A stretch of 64,000 nucleotides of DNA from positions 1 to 64,000 of the forward strand of contig NZ_HG942029.1 in NCBI RefSeq assembly GCF_000612665.1, given 5' to 3'. The notes under the pieces are model-generated. The model was given only the letters and a program-made list of their open reading frames with translations. It was not told the DNA's origin and did not search any database. Shown here piece after piece: positions 57,555 through 64,000 of the stretch. The position numbers were made by a program, and so were the translations under genes. This DNA is from Neobacillus dielmonensis. GTDB lineage: Bacteria; Bacillota; Bacilli; Bacillales; Cytobacillaceae. How positions within the stretch are numbered: position 1 is the first letter of the stretch; each line of letters starts with the position of its first letter.

Positions 57555-58489
57555 AACATTTTTTTGGCTTCCTCACGAATCCGGTTTCGGAATGATTCAG
57601 GCTCCAATACAATCACTCCCGCTCCCCAGCCAAGCACCCATTGCAGCAATTCGTCTAGTTGACGAACCCGTAAGACCACATGCAATCCATCTCGATGCTC
57701 TTCCATATTCTCTATATAATGATAGTTCGACTCCCTCACTTTATCTGCGTTGTCATGGTTAAATCGAAGGCGAACTCGCAAGTTCCTATCATCCGGAGGG
57801 GTATACTCCCTTAAGTTAAAATGCGCCGGCAGTTCGAATCGTTCTTCCAGACTGATAAGTTCCCTCATTCGGGACAAGCGGAAGTGGCGAATGTCTTGGC
57901 GCAGATCACATCGAGCTACGAGCATCCAGGATCCTTGAATGAGCACCAATCCATAGGGAGCAACGGTACGAACACTATGGTGATTCTCCTCGGTATCTGC
58001 AAATCTTTTTGCATAATGAAAGTTTATCTTACGCTCGTTTAATATTGCTCGACGGATCTTTTCTAGATATTTTTTTTCTTTTGACGGCGTAACCTGTTTA
58101 TCGGAAATGAGCAAACGCATAGCCTTGAGTACATGAGAAGTTTCATTGCGAACGCTCGAAGGAAGAATAGCCTCGATTTTGCCGCGAGCGGCTTGAGCCC
58201 TGACACGATAATCATCATCAAATTGTTGTTCAATAAAGTCTGTTCCAATCAGTAGGCTCACGGCTTCTAGTACTGTGAAACTGATAGGGGGCAGGAAATA
58301 GCCTTCCATTAAGGAATATCCTGTCCCAGGGGCTCCTATGATTGGCACACCAGCTTCACTCAGCGCCTGAATGTCGCGGTAGATGGTTCGAACGCTAGTT
58401 TCAAATAGGGTTGCCAAATCTTCGGCACGTACAACTTCTTTACGTTGCAACTCCAGCACGACGGCTAACAATCGGTCTGTTTTGTTCAT
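57542..58489 (-). CDS. YafY-type transcriptional regulator with HTH and WYL domains
   Basis: 315 aa. N-terminal DeoR-type HTH: MNKTDRLLAVVLELQRKEVV, then LFETSVRTIYRDIQALSEAG; WYL domain about 140-215 (INFHYAKRFADTEENHHSVR, then VAPYGLVLIQGSWMLVARC), and a WCX-type C-terminus (LQWVLGWGAGVIVLEPESFR). The ATG at 58489 has AAGGGGGCC upstream; an upstream in-frame ATG at 58531 has none. WYL domains sense nucleotides or DNA-damage signals in some relatives; ligand unknown here. Confidence 0.88.
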   Translation of the reverse strand: MNKTDRLLAVVLELQRKEVVRAEDLATLFETSVRTIYRDIQALSEAGVPIIGAPGTGYSLMEGYFLPPISFTVLEAVSLLIGTDFIEQQFDDDYRVRAQAARGKIEAILPSSVRNETSHVLKAMRLLISDKQVTPSKEKKYLEKIRRAILNERKINFHYAKRFADTEENHHSVRTVAPYGLVLIQGSWMLVARCDLRQDIRHFRLSRMRELISLEERFELPAHFNLREYTPPDDRNLRVRLRFNHDNADKVRESNYHYIENMEEHRDGLHVVLRVRQLDELLQWVLGWGAGVIVLEPESFRNRIREEAKKMLKHY

Positions 58490-58571
58490 CAGTTGGCCCC
58501 CTTGAATGTTTATTACAAAATAATATACCACATCTTAATGCAGAAGATAATTTAGTGACTCTGGAGTTGTT

Positions 58572-58706
58572 GGATATGGCTGTGTAATGGCAGCTATGAG
58601 GGAATCTCTACAAAATAAGGGCAAGGCTTCTGTTGGAGTTATTCCGTTAACTGGCACGAATGTTGAATATAAGTTAAACAATGTTCTTCAACTAAACTGC
58701 CGTTAG
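58572..58706 (+). pseudogene. possible LOG/SLOG-like fragment
   Basis: GYGCVMAAMRESLQNKGKAS then VGVIPLTGTNVEYK recalls the GVMxAAxxGAxxxGGxxVGIxPG loop of LOG-like nucleotide-binding proteins. 44 codons only, no good start. Weak. The rest of 58490-58950 holds no recognisable gene. Confidence 0.2.
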
Positions 58707-58950
58707 CGGAAGTACATACTTTTCACAAACTTTAAATTATCTTCACAAAATCATTATTGTGCTTTTTAGGGTGAAACACGTGGGATAGGGGAGCCCAATA
58801 CTAAAGAGAGGGAATTTTGGTGATATAAAGATATTTAACTAATTAAAATATTAAAAAGATTCTTATTTGTCCAAAAAAACAATTGATATAGCTTTCCGTC
58901 ATAATTTATAATCAAACATATGTATAGATGAAAAGAAAGGGAGGAATTTC

Positions 58951-60420
58951 ATGATCGATCAAATTGTCAATACCATTACCGGATGGTTATGGAGCCCTGT
59001 ATTGATTGCGTTCATTGTTTTATGCGGTTTGTATTTTAGCTTTCGCACCAGATTCCTGCAAATTCGTCATATCAAACAAATGGTGAAACAACTGGCCTCA
59101 GGGAAAGGTTCCGATGAGGGTGTTTCCTCGTTCCAGGCGTTAGCGATGTCATTGTCAGGCCGTATCGGTGTGGGAAATATCGCCGGAACTGCAACTGGTA
59201 TTGCTTATGGAGGACCAGGCTCCGTATTTTGGATGTGGGTCATTACCTTTGTCGGTGCTGCTTCAGCGTTTGTGGAATCCACTCTTGCTCAGATTTATAA
59301 AGAAAAGCAGGACGGAGAGTATCGAGGTGGTCCGGCCTTCTACATAGAAAAAGGACTTGGCTGGAAATGGTTCGGCGTGGTTTTTGCAGTGGCAACACTA
59401 CTCGCGATGGCTGTCTTAATGCCGGGAATCCAAGCAAATTCCATTGCAGATGGTGTACACAATGCTTTTGGCATTAACAAAACAATTACGGGTCTAGTTG
59501 TTGTTATACTGCTTGCTTTAACTATTTTTGGTGGGGTTAAGCGTATTGCTAAAGTGGCAGAATTGGTTGTTCCGTTTATGGCGGCTGGTTATCTGTTAAT
59601 TGCGCTAGCCATTGTCGTAGTTAATTTTGAAAAAGTTCCCGAAGTATTTGGACTTATTTTTAAAAGTGCTTTTGGTACTCAAGAAGTATTTGGTGGTATT
59701 ATTGGATCAGCTGTTATGTGGGGCGTAAAGCGCGGCCTATATGCCAATGAAGCTGGTCAGGGTACGGGTGCCCATCCAGCCGCAGCAGCTGAAGTATCCC
59801 ACCCAGCCAAACAAGGACTTGTCCAGGCATTTTCCATTTATTTAGATGTATTCTTGGTCGTTACATCGACTGCCATGATGATTTTATTTACCAATCAATA
59901 CAATGTTATCAATGAAAAGACCGGGAAGTTTATAACGGAGACCCTTAAAGGGGTTGAACCAGGACCTGGTTTCACGCAGGCAGCTGTTGATACCATCCTT
60001 CCAGGTTTCGGGCCAGGATTTATCGCGATTGCCCTTTTCTTCTTTGCCTTTACGACGATTTATGCTTACTACTATATTGCAGAAACCAACCTCGCTTATC
60101 TGGTACGCGGCAAACACAGAGGAAAAGCATTTGTTCTGTTAAAACTGATCCTTATAGCAGCTACTTTCTTTGGAGCAGTAAGAACAGCATCAACTGCCTG
60201 GGCAATGGGGGATATCGGACTTGGCATCATGGTTTGGCTGAACTTAATTGCGATTGTTTTGTTATTTAAACCAGCCAATATTGCTCTAAAAGATTATGAA
60301 GAGCAATTAAAGCAAGGAAAAGACCCAGAGTTCAATTCCTCTAAGTATGGAATAAAGAATGCTGATTTCTGGGAAAATGGCTACGAAAAATCCAAAAAAG
60401 ATAAGCAGAACGTTTCATAA
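58951..60420 (+). CDS. alanine/glycine:cation symporter (AgcS family)
   Basis: 489 aa, about eleven membrane helices. N-terminal LWSPVLIAFIVLCGLYFSFR, FQALAMSLSGRIGVGNIAGTATGIAYGGPG (family signature with Na+ and substrate contacts), GGPAFYIEKGLGWKWF, and VKRGLYANEAGQGTGAHPAAAAEV. Sodium- or proton-coupled uptake of Ala or Gly. GGGAGGAATTTC precedes the ATG. Single gene with a terminator downstream. Confidence 0.95.
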   Translation: MIDQIVNTITGWLWSPVLIAFIVLCGLYFSFRTRFLQIRHIKQMVKQLASGKGSDEGVSSFQALAMSLSGRIGVGNIAGTATGIAYGGPGSVFWMWVITFVGAASAFVESTLAQIYKEKQDGEYRGGPAFYIEKGLGWKWFGVVFAVATLLAMAVLMPGIQANSIADGVHNAFGINKTITGLVVVILLALTIFGGVKRIAKVAELVVPFMAAGYLLIALAIVVVNFEKVPEVFGLIFKSAFGTQEVFGGIIGSAVMWGVKRGLYANEAGQGTGAHPAAAAEVSHPAKQGLVQAFSIYLDVFLVVTSTAMMILFTNQYNVINEKTGKFITETLKGVEPGPGFTQAAVDTILPGFGPGFIAIALFFFAFTTIYAYYYIAETNLAYLVRGKHRGKAFVLLKLILIAATFFGAVRTASTAWAMGDIGLGIMVWLNLIAIVLLFKPANIALKDYEEQLKQGKDPEFNSSKYGIKNADFWENGYEKSKKDKQNVS

Positions 60421-60426
60421 AGATTC

Positions 60427-60460
60427 ACCACTTCCTAACGAATTTAGGAAGTGGTTTTTT
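60427..60460 (+). terminator. terminator of the AgcS gene
   Basis: Stem ACCACTTCCTAA / TTAGGAAGTGGT followed by six T residues. Confidence 0.9.
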
Positions 60461-60560
60461 GTTGTAAAGCTGGGTTTTGCTGAATCCAAAATAGTTTTCC
60501 TTCAAGTTAAAACCTTGTTCACACTATTGACACATTTGCAGTATTCTGGTAAGGTAATAA

Positions 60561-60592
60561 AGTTACTTTTGATAACTATTACCCTTGGTAAC
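60561..60592. promoter_or_regulatory. inverted repeats before the marR-MFS operon
   Basis: AGTTAC-TTTT-GATAACT (60561-60577, imperfect) and TTACC-CTT-GGTAA (60579-60591) lie 20-50 nt before the MarR start, a probable MarR operator. TTGACA at 60527-60532 may be the -35; no convincing -10 was found. Confidence 0.45.
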
Positions 60593-60612
60593 TAATTTAG
60601 GCGGTGATGATC

Positions 60613-61032
60613 ATGAAGCTTTCCCAAAAATTTTTTCATCAACTATTAATGCTATATCGTCCTTTTGAAAAAAGACTAAACATCGAGCTGAGTAAGCATG
60701 ATTTGCACAGGGCACAATGGACGATCATCTATTATTTAGAAAACTTCGGCACTGCTACCCTAGTTGAACTATCCAATTACCAAGGTGTGGAGAAACCAAC
60801 GATTACCAGGACTGTCAGTCAACTCGAAGAATTAGGCTATGTTGAACAGGTACCTGGAAAGGATAAACGAAAAAGGCAGATGCAACTGACGGAATCTGGA
60901 AAACAGATGTATCAAACTGTTCGCATGACAGTTGATGAATACGAAAAAGATATATTAAAGGGAATTCCCGAAGACGATCAGCTAACAGCCATCCGTGTGA
61001 TGGATGCCATACGAACAAATATCATTCAATAG
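60613..61032 (+). CDS. MarR family transcriptional regulator
   Basis: 139 aa. Winged helix: LNIELSKHDLHRAQWTIIYY, LVELSNYQGVEKPTITRTVSQLEELGYVE, then DKRKRQMQLTESGKQMYQTV. No conserved redox Cys. The ATG at 60613 has AGGCGG 8 nt upstream; starts at 60604 and 60607 sit too close to that site. It directly precedes an MFS efflux gene (start 12 nt after the stop), so ligand-induced control of that pump is likely. Confidence 0.9.
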   Translation: MKLSQKFFHQLLMLYRPFEKRLNIELSKHDLHRAQWTIIYYLENFGTATLVELSNYQGVEKPTITRTVSQLEELGYVEQVPGKDKRKRQMQLTESGKQMYQTVRMTVDEYEKDILKGIPEDDQLTAIRVMDAIRTNIIQ

Positions 61033-61044
61033 GAGATGGAGAGA

Positions 61045-62244
61045 TTGGAACAAACACGACCCAAATTGTGGACGAAGGATTTTATCATCATTTCGTCTGT
61101 AAACTTCTTCTTATACTTAACTTTTTATTTATTATTGGTGACCATTGCGGTTTACGCAGTCAACCACTATCATGCCAGTGAAAGCCAAGCCGGCCTTGCG
61201 ACAGGGATTTTTATTATAGGAACCTTAATTGGCCGCCTGATCATCGGCCGTATGATCGAATCGGTCAGCACGAAGAAAACGATGTTTTTCGGACTTATCT
61301 TTTGTATTTTAGCATCAGGTTTATACTTTATTGACTTAGGAACGTCCTTTTTACTGTTTACTCGGTTCGTACATGGTTTAGCTTTAGGGGTTGCAAGTAC
61401 TGCAACAGGAACCATCGTGGCCCTGATTATTCCAGCCGTACGTAAGGGAGAAGGAATCGGTTACTACAGCATGAGTACCACATTGGCAACCGCTATTGGC
61501 CCTTTCATTGGTATTTACATGAGCCAGCATGCTAGCTTCACCACGATCTTTAGTTTTTGTTTAGTATTAGGAGTAATCAGCTTCATCATTGCTCTTTTTA
61601 TGAATGTGCCAGAAATGAAAGCTTCAACCAAACCAGCAGAGTCAAAAGGATTCAAACTTTCTGACTTTGTTGAGCCCAGAGCGCTGCCGATTGCATTGGT
61701 TACGTTAATTGTCAGCTTGGGTTACTCGAGCGTCTTATCTTTTATCAACTTTTACGCAATTGAAATTGACCTAGTAGATGTGGCAAGTTTCTTTTTTATT
61801 GTCTATGCGGTAGCTATTTTGGTGTCACGTCCTTTTACAGGAAAATTACTGGACGTAAAAGGTGCCAATTATGTCATGTATCCGGCTTTTATTCTTTTTG
61901 CAGCAGGGTTATTTTTATTAAGCACTGCTAACCATGGTATTAGCTTACTAATTGCCGGTGTCTTGATTGGATTTGGATTTGGTAATATGCAATCCTGTAC
62001 ACAGGCCATTGCCGTGAAAGTGACACCGCGCGAGCGAATGGGCTTAGCGACATCGACGTTCTTTATCGCTTTAGATGCCGGACTGGGATTTGGTCCATAT
62101 GTTCTAGGGTACATTATCCCGTTAACCGGTTATCGCAATCTATATCTCATCATGGCGGTAATCGTCCTAGCAAGCACGATTCTTTATTATTTCATGCATG
62201 GCAAAAGAAAGCCCGCTTCTCAACTTAAAGTGGATGCGGCTTGA
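61045..62244 (+). CDS. MFS transporter (YfmO/Bmr-like drug/sugar efflux type)
   Basis: 399 aa, twelve predicted helices. LWTKDFIIISSVNFFLYLTF start; GIFIIGTLIGRLIIGRMIES with the motif A-like Gly/Arg loop; FVHGLALGVASTATGTIVAL; MGLATSTFFIALDAGLGFGP in the second half. TTG at 61045 is the likely start, 10 nt after AGGAG; the ATG at 61036 follows that site by zero bases. Substrate unknown; co-transcribed with marR. Confidence 0.85.
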   Translation: MEQTRPKLWTKDFIIISSVNFFLYLTFYLLLVTIAVYAVNHYHASESQAGLATGIFIIGTLIGRLIIGRMIESVSTKKTMFFGLIFCILASGLYFIDLGTSFLLFTRFVHGLALGVASTATGTIVALIIPAVRKGEGIGYYSMSTTLATAIGPFIGIYMSQHASFTTIFSFCLVLGVISFIIALFMNVPEMKASTKPAESKGFKLSDFVEPRALPIALVTLIVSLGYSSVLSFINFYAIEIDLVDVASFFFIVYAVAILVSRPFTGKLLDVKGANYVMYPAFILFAAGLFLLSTANHGISLLIAGVLIGFGFGNMQSCTQAIAVKVTPRERMGLATSTFFIALDAGLGFGPYVLGYIIPLTGYRNLYLIMAVIVLASTILYYFMHGKRKPASQLKVDAA

Positions 62245-62268
62245 TTTGAACTGAATAGGAATGACCAA

Positions 62269-62316
62269 CATAAGGTTTTTCACCAGTTTGCTGAACTGGT
62301 GGGAGGCCTTTTTTAT
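62269..62316 (+). terminator. terminator of marR-MFS that resembles an integrase 3' end
   Basis: CACCAGTTTG-CTG-AACTGGTG type hairpin (62281-62301) inside AAGG...CCTTTTTT with a T tract. Read on the minus strand it gives KASHQFSKLVKNLM, close to the C-terminus KASQQFSKLMKDLL of the integrase at 16144. The gap 62317-62517 has no gene. Confidence 0.75.
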
Positions 62317-62517
62317 TTGCGCTTAAAGCTGTTAAAGACTGTTGCCACTGGTTTACATTTTTTCTGAAGATAATAACAAACTTGAATATTTAGAAATCAA
62401 AATGTACACTATTTATACAAAAATAAATAATTATTAAATAAAATTAATAATTATGAATACATATGGGGCTGAAGAGTAGCCCTAAGATTTAAGGGGAACT
62501 TTGTTAGGAGGGGTGTT

Positions 62518-63849
62518 ATGGATGGTTTATATCTCCTTCCAAATGCTGAAGAAGAAATAATAGATTCATATGACGAGGATATCATTGTTACCAACAGGAC
62601 TGGTAAAATCATTAAGGTTACACATATCAGCGGGCAGCAATATGGGATAACCTCAAGGGATTTGTTGGGGCAATCTGTCTATGATTTAGAAAAGAGGGGG
62701 ATTTTTTCTCCTGCAATCACTCCACAAGTTATGCAGCAAAAAAAGAAAATTGTCGTTATTCAAACCACATTAGATAAACGAAAAATCCTGGTTACCGGGA
62801 TTCCGTTATTTAACGAACATAATGAAGTGGAGTACGTTTTAAGCTATTCCTATGAAGTGTCAGATCTGCTTGTCATTCAAGATTACTTAAATGAACTTGA
62901 AGGCGAGATGACCAAGGTAAAGGAAGAGCTGGAATTATTGCGGGAGAAGACCTTAAGTGTAAATGGCATTATTGCTGAAAGCAAATATATGAAACAAGTG
63001 CTTAAGACCATCGCTAAGGTGGCCCCTCTCCCAGTATCGGTCGTGCTGCACGGTGAAAATGGGGTTGGCAAATCCCTGTTAGCCAAATGGATCCATAAAC
63101 AAAGCCGTTGGTCGGACGGTCCGTTTATCGAGGTGAATTGTGGAACCATACCAGAGGCCATTTTTGAATATGAGCTGCTGGGAGGCTCAAAACCGGATGC
63201 CACAAAAAAAATCGGGTATTTGCAAATGGCTCAAAATGGAACATTGTATTTGCAAGGGATAGATGAATTATCATTAACAGCCCAAACGATATTAGTAAAA
63301 GCACTCCGGCAGCAAAAGGACCATTTTCGAATGATTAGCTCGACGGAAAAATCCTTGGAAGAGCTAATGAACCAAAAACAGTTGCGGGAAGATTTGTTTT
63401 ATCTCATCCATGTCGTCCCGATTACAATCAAGCCTTTGCGCGAAAGGCTGGAAGATTTAACAGAGGTCATTCAGCAGTACTTCAGAAAATTTTGCGATAA
63501 GTATCTAGTACAAAAAGAATTATCGAACGATTTGTTTCACGAATTACTGCATTTGGAATGGTACGGAAATCATTTGGAAGTGAAAAATGTTATGGAAAGG
63601 CTGGTTGTCCAAAGCGAAGGTCCAATCATTACGAAGGATGACCTGCCCGTTGAATACCGAAAGCAACCCTCCCAAATCGAAGGGCTGGAAATCGAAGGGC
63701 GGACGCTTCAGACGATTTTGGACCAAGTCGAAAAACGAGTTCTGTGCAGCGCACAAAGGCGATACAAAACCACAACAGAAATGGCAAAAGCTTTGGGGAT
63801 TAGCCAGCCTTCCATTGTCCGGAAGATGAAGAAATATTTTAATGAATAA
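62518..63849 (+). CDS. sigma-54-type activator with degenerate AAA+ core (PAS, AAA+, Fis-like HTH)
   Basis: 443 aa. N-terminal PAS-like sensor (residues 15-115), a short coiled linker (120-145), AAA+ (155-375) with Walker A GENGVGKS (179-186), and a C-terminal TyrR/Fis-like HTH ending TTEMAKALGISQPSIVRKMKKYF. Two hallmarks are lost: the sigma-54-contacting GAFTGA is absent (YELLGGSKPDATKKIG where ELFGYxxGAFTGA is expected), and Walker B reads GTLYLQGIDEL in place of GTLFLDEIxEL. So it probably works without sigma-54, as a repressor or sigma-70-type activator like TyrR. GGAGGGG precedes the start ATG. Confidence 0.85.
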   Translation: MDGLYLLPNAEEEIIDSYDEDIIVTNRTGKIIKVTHISGQQYGITSRDLLGQSVYDLEKRGIFSPAITPQVMQQKKKIVVIQTTLDKRKILVTGIPLFNEHNEVEYVLSYSYEVSDLLVIQDYLNELEGEMTKVKEELELLREKTLSVNGIIAESKYMKQVLKTIAKVAPLPVSVVLHGENGVGKSLLAKWIHKQSRWSDGPFIEVNCGTIPEAIFEYELLGGSKPDATKKIGYLQMAQNGTLYLQGIDELSLTAQTILVKALRQQKDHFRMISSTEKSLEELMNQKQLREDLFYLIHVVPITIKPLRERLEDLTEVIQQYFRKFCDKYLVQKELSNDLFHELLHLEWYGNHLEVKNVMERLVVQSEGPIITKDDLPVEYRKQPSQIEGLEIEGRTLQTILDQVEKRVLCSAQRRYKTTTEMAKALGISQPSIVRKMKKYFNE

Positions 63850-63928
63850 GCCCTAACGGAAGGCTGCTTTATATATGCTCTGCAGTTTATGAGGTGTATA
63901 GGGTTAATAATAGGTAAGGTGGATTTGT

Positions 63929-64000
63929 ATGTATATGCAGCAGCTCATTTCAAAGCTAGGCAGTGAAAAGGTAAGTCAGAGTGAAACACAATTGTTCCGT
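63929..64000 (+). CDS. partial gene, runs off the window
   Basis: 24 codons: MYMQQLISKLGSEKVSQSET. The ATG at 63929 has TAAGGTGG upstream, and a second ATG lies at 63935. The opening resembles FAD-linked oxidases (GlcD-like), which start with a similar short helix, but that is a weak guess. It follows the regulator by 80 nt and may be its target. Confidence 0.45.
   Translation, partial: MYMQQLISKLGSEKVSQSETQLFR

Overview
The window comes from a low-GC Gram-positive bacterium of the Bacillaceae (Bacillus/Neobacillus-like). The first 16 kb follow the Bacillus subtilis ydiB-ydiC-rimI-gcp-ydiF-moaC-rex-ydiK-ydiL-groES-groEL order. Ribosome binding sites are strong (AGGAGG-like), a CIRCE element precedes groES, and cre-like and GlpP-type leader sequences are present. 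Family assignments come from reading the protein sequences; no database search was run.

Layout. (1) 0-16 kb, conserved backbone: tRNA-fMet and tRNA-Asp; the t6A genes tsaE/tsaB/tsaD with rimI; an intergenic region with five 18-bp palindromes and a row of DnaA boxes; an ABC-F ATPase; moaC; rex; degV; an AidB-like acyl-CoA dehydrogenase; the yhbD-bactofilin-bactofilin operon; ydiK/ydiL; groESL. (2) 16-37.3 kb, a composite island. The 3' end of groEL is repeated at about 31.56, 33.23 and 37.32 kb. The first interval holds a prophage-like module (integrase, CI/Cro, excisionase-like, DnaD- and DnaC-like genes), an IS110-type element, a decayed BREX type 3 start (brxF-brxC), a membrane-anchored alpha/beta hydrolase and glpP-glpK-glpD. 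The second holds a frameshifted yqxD-like gene. The third holds a compact three-gene operon (sce7726-like nuclease fold, sce7725-like protein, RES-domain protein) that looks like a toxin or defence cassette. (3) 37.4-47 kb: a second phage replication relic, an M20 deacylase, a lipoprotein polysaccharide deacetylase, a BlaI/BlaR1 pair with BlaI-type operators on both sides, a BlaR1 whose sensor is replaced by a DUF4309-like domain, and a GH3 NagZ-like enzyme carrying the same domain. (4) 47-54.5 kb: PadR/HAAS pair, an unusual two-gene transposase-like unit, and a stretch of decaying genes. (5) 54.6-64 kb: GH1 phospho-beta-glucosidase, VOC protein, WYL regulator, AgcS symporter, MarR-MFS operon, a degenerate sigma-54-type regulator and the start of another gene.

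How parts work together. The glycerol genes and the hydrolase share a GlpP-type terminator leader, and two of the three promoters carry a cre-like site, so the hydrolase probably belongs to the glycerol/lipid regulon. The BlaI-type operators tie a cell-wall deacetylase to a BlaR1-like sensor. The island at groEL appears to have grown by repeated site-specific insertion at one attachment site, with only the first block still encoding an intact integrase.
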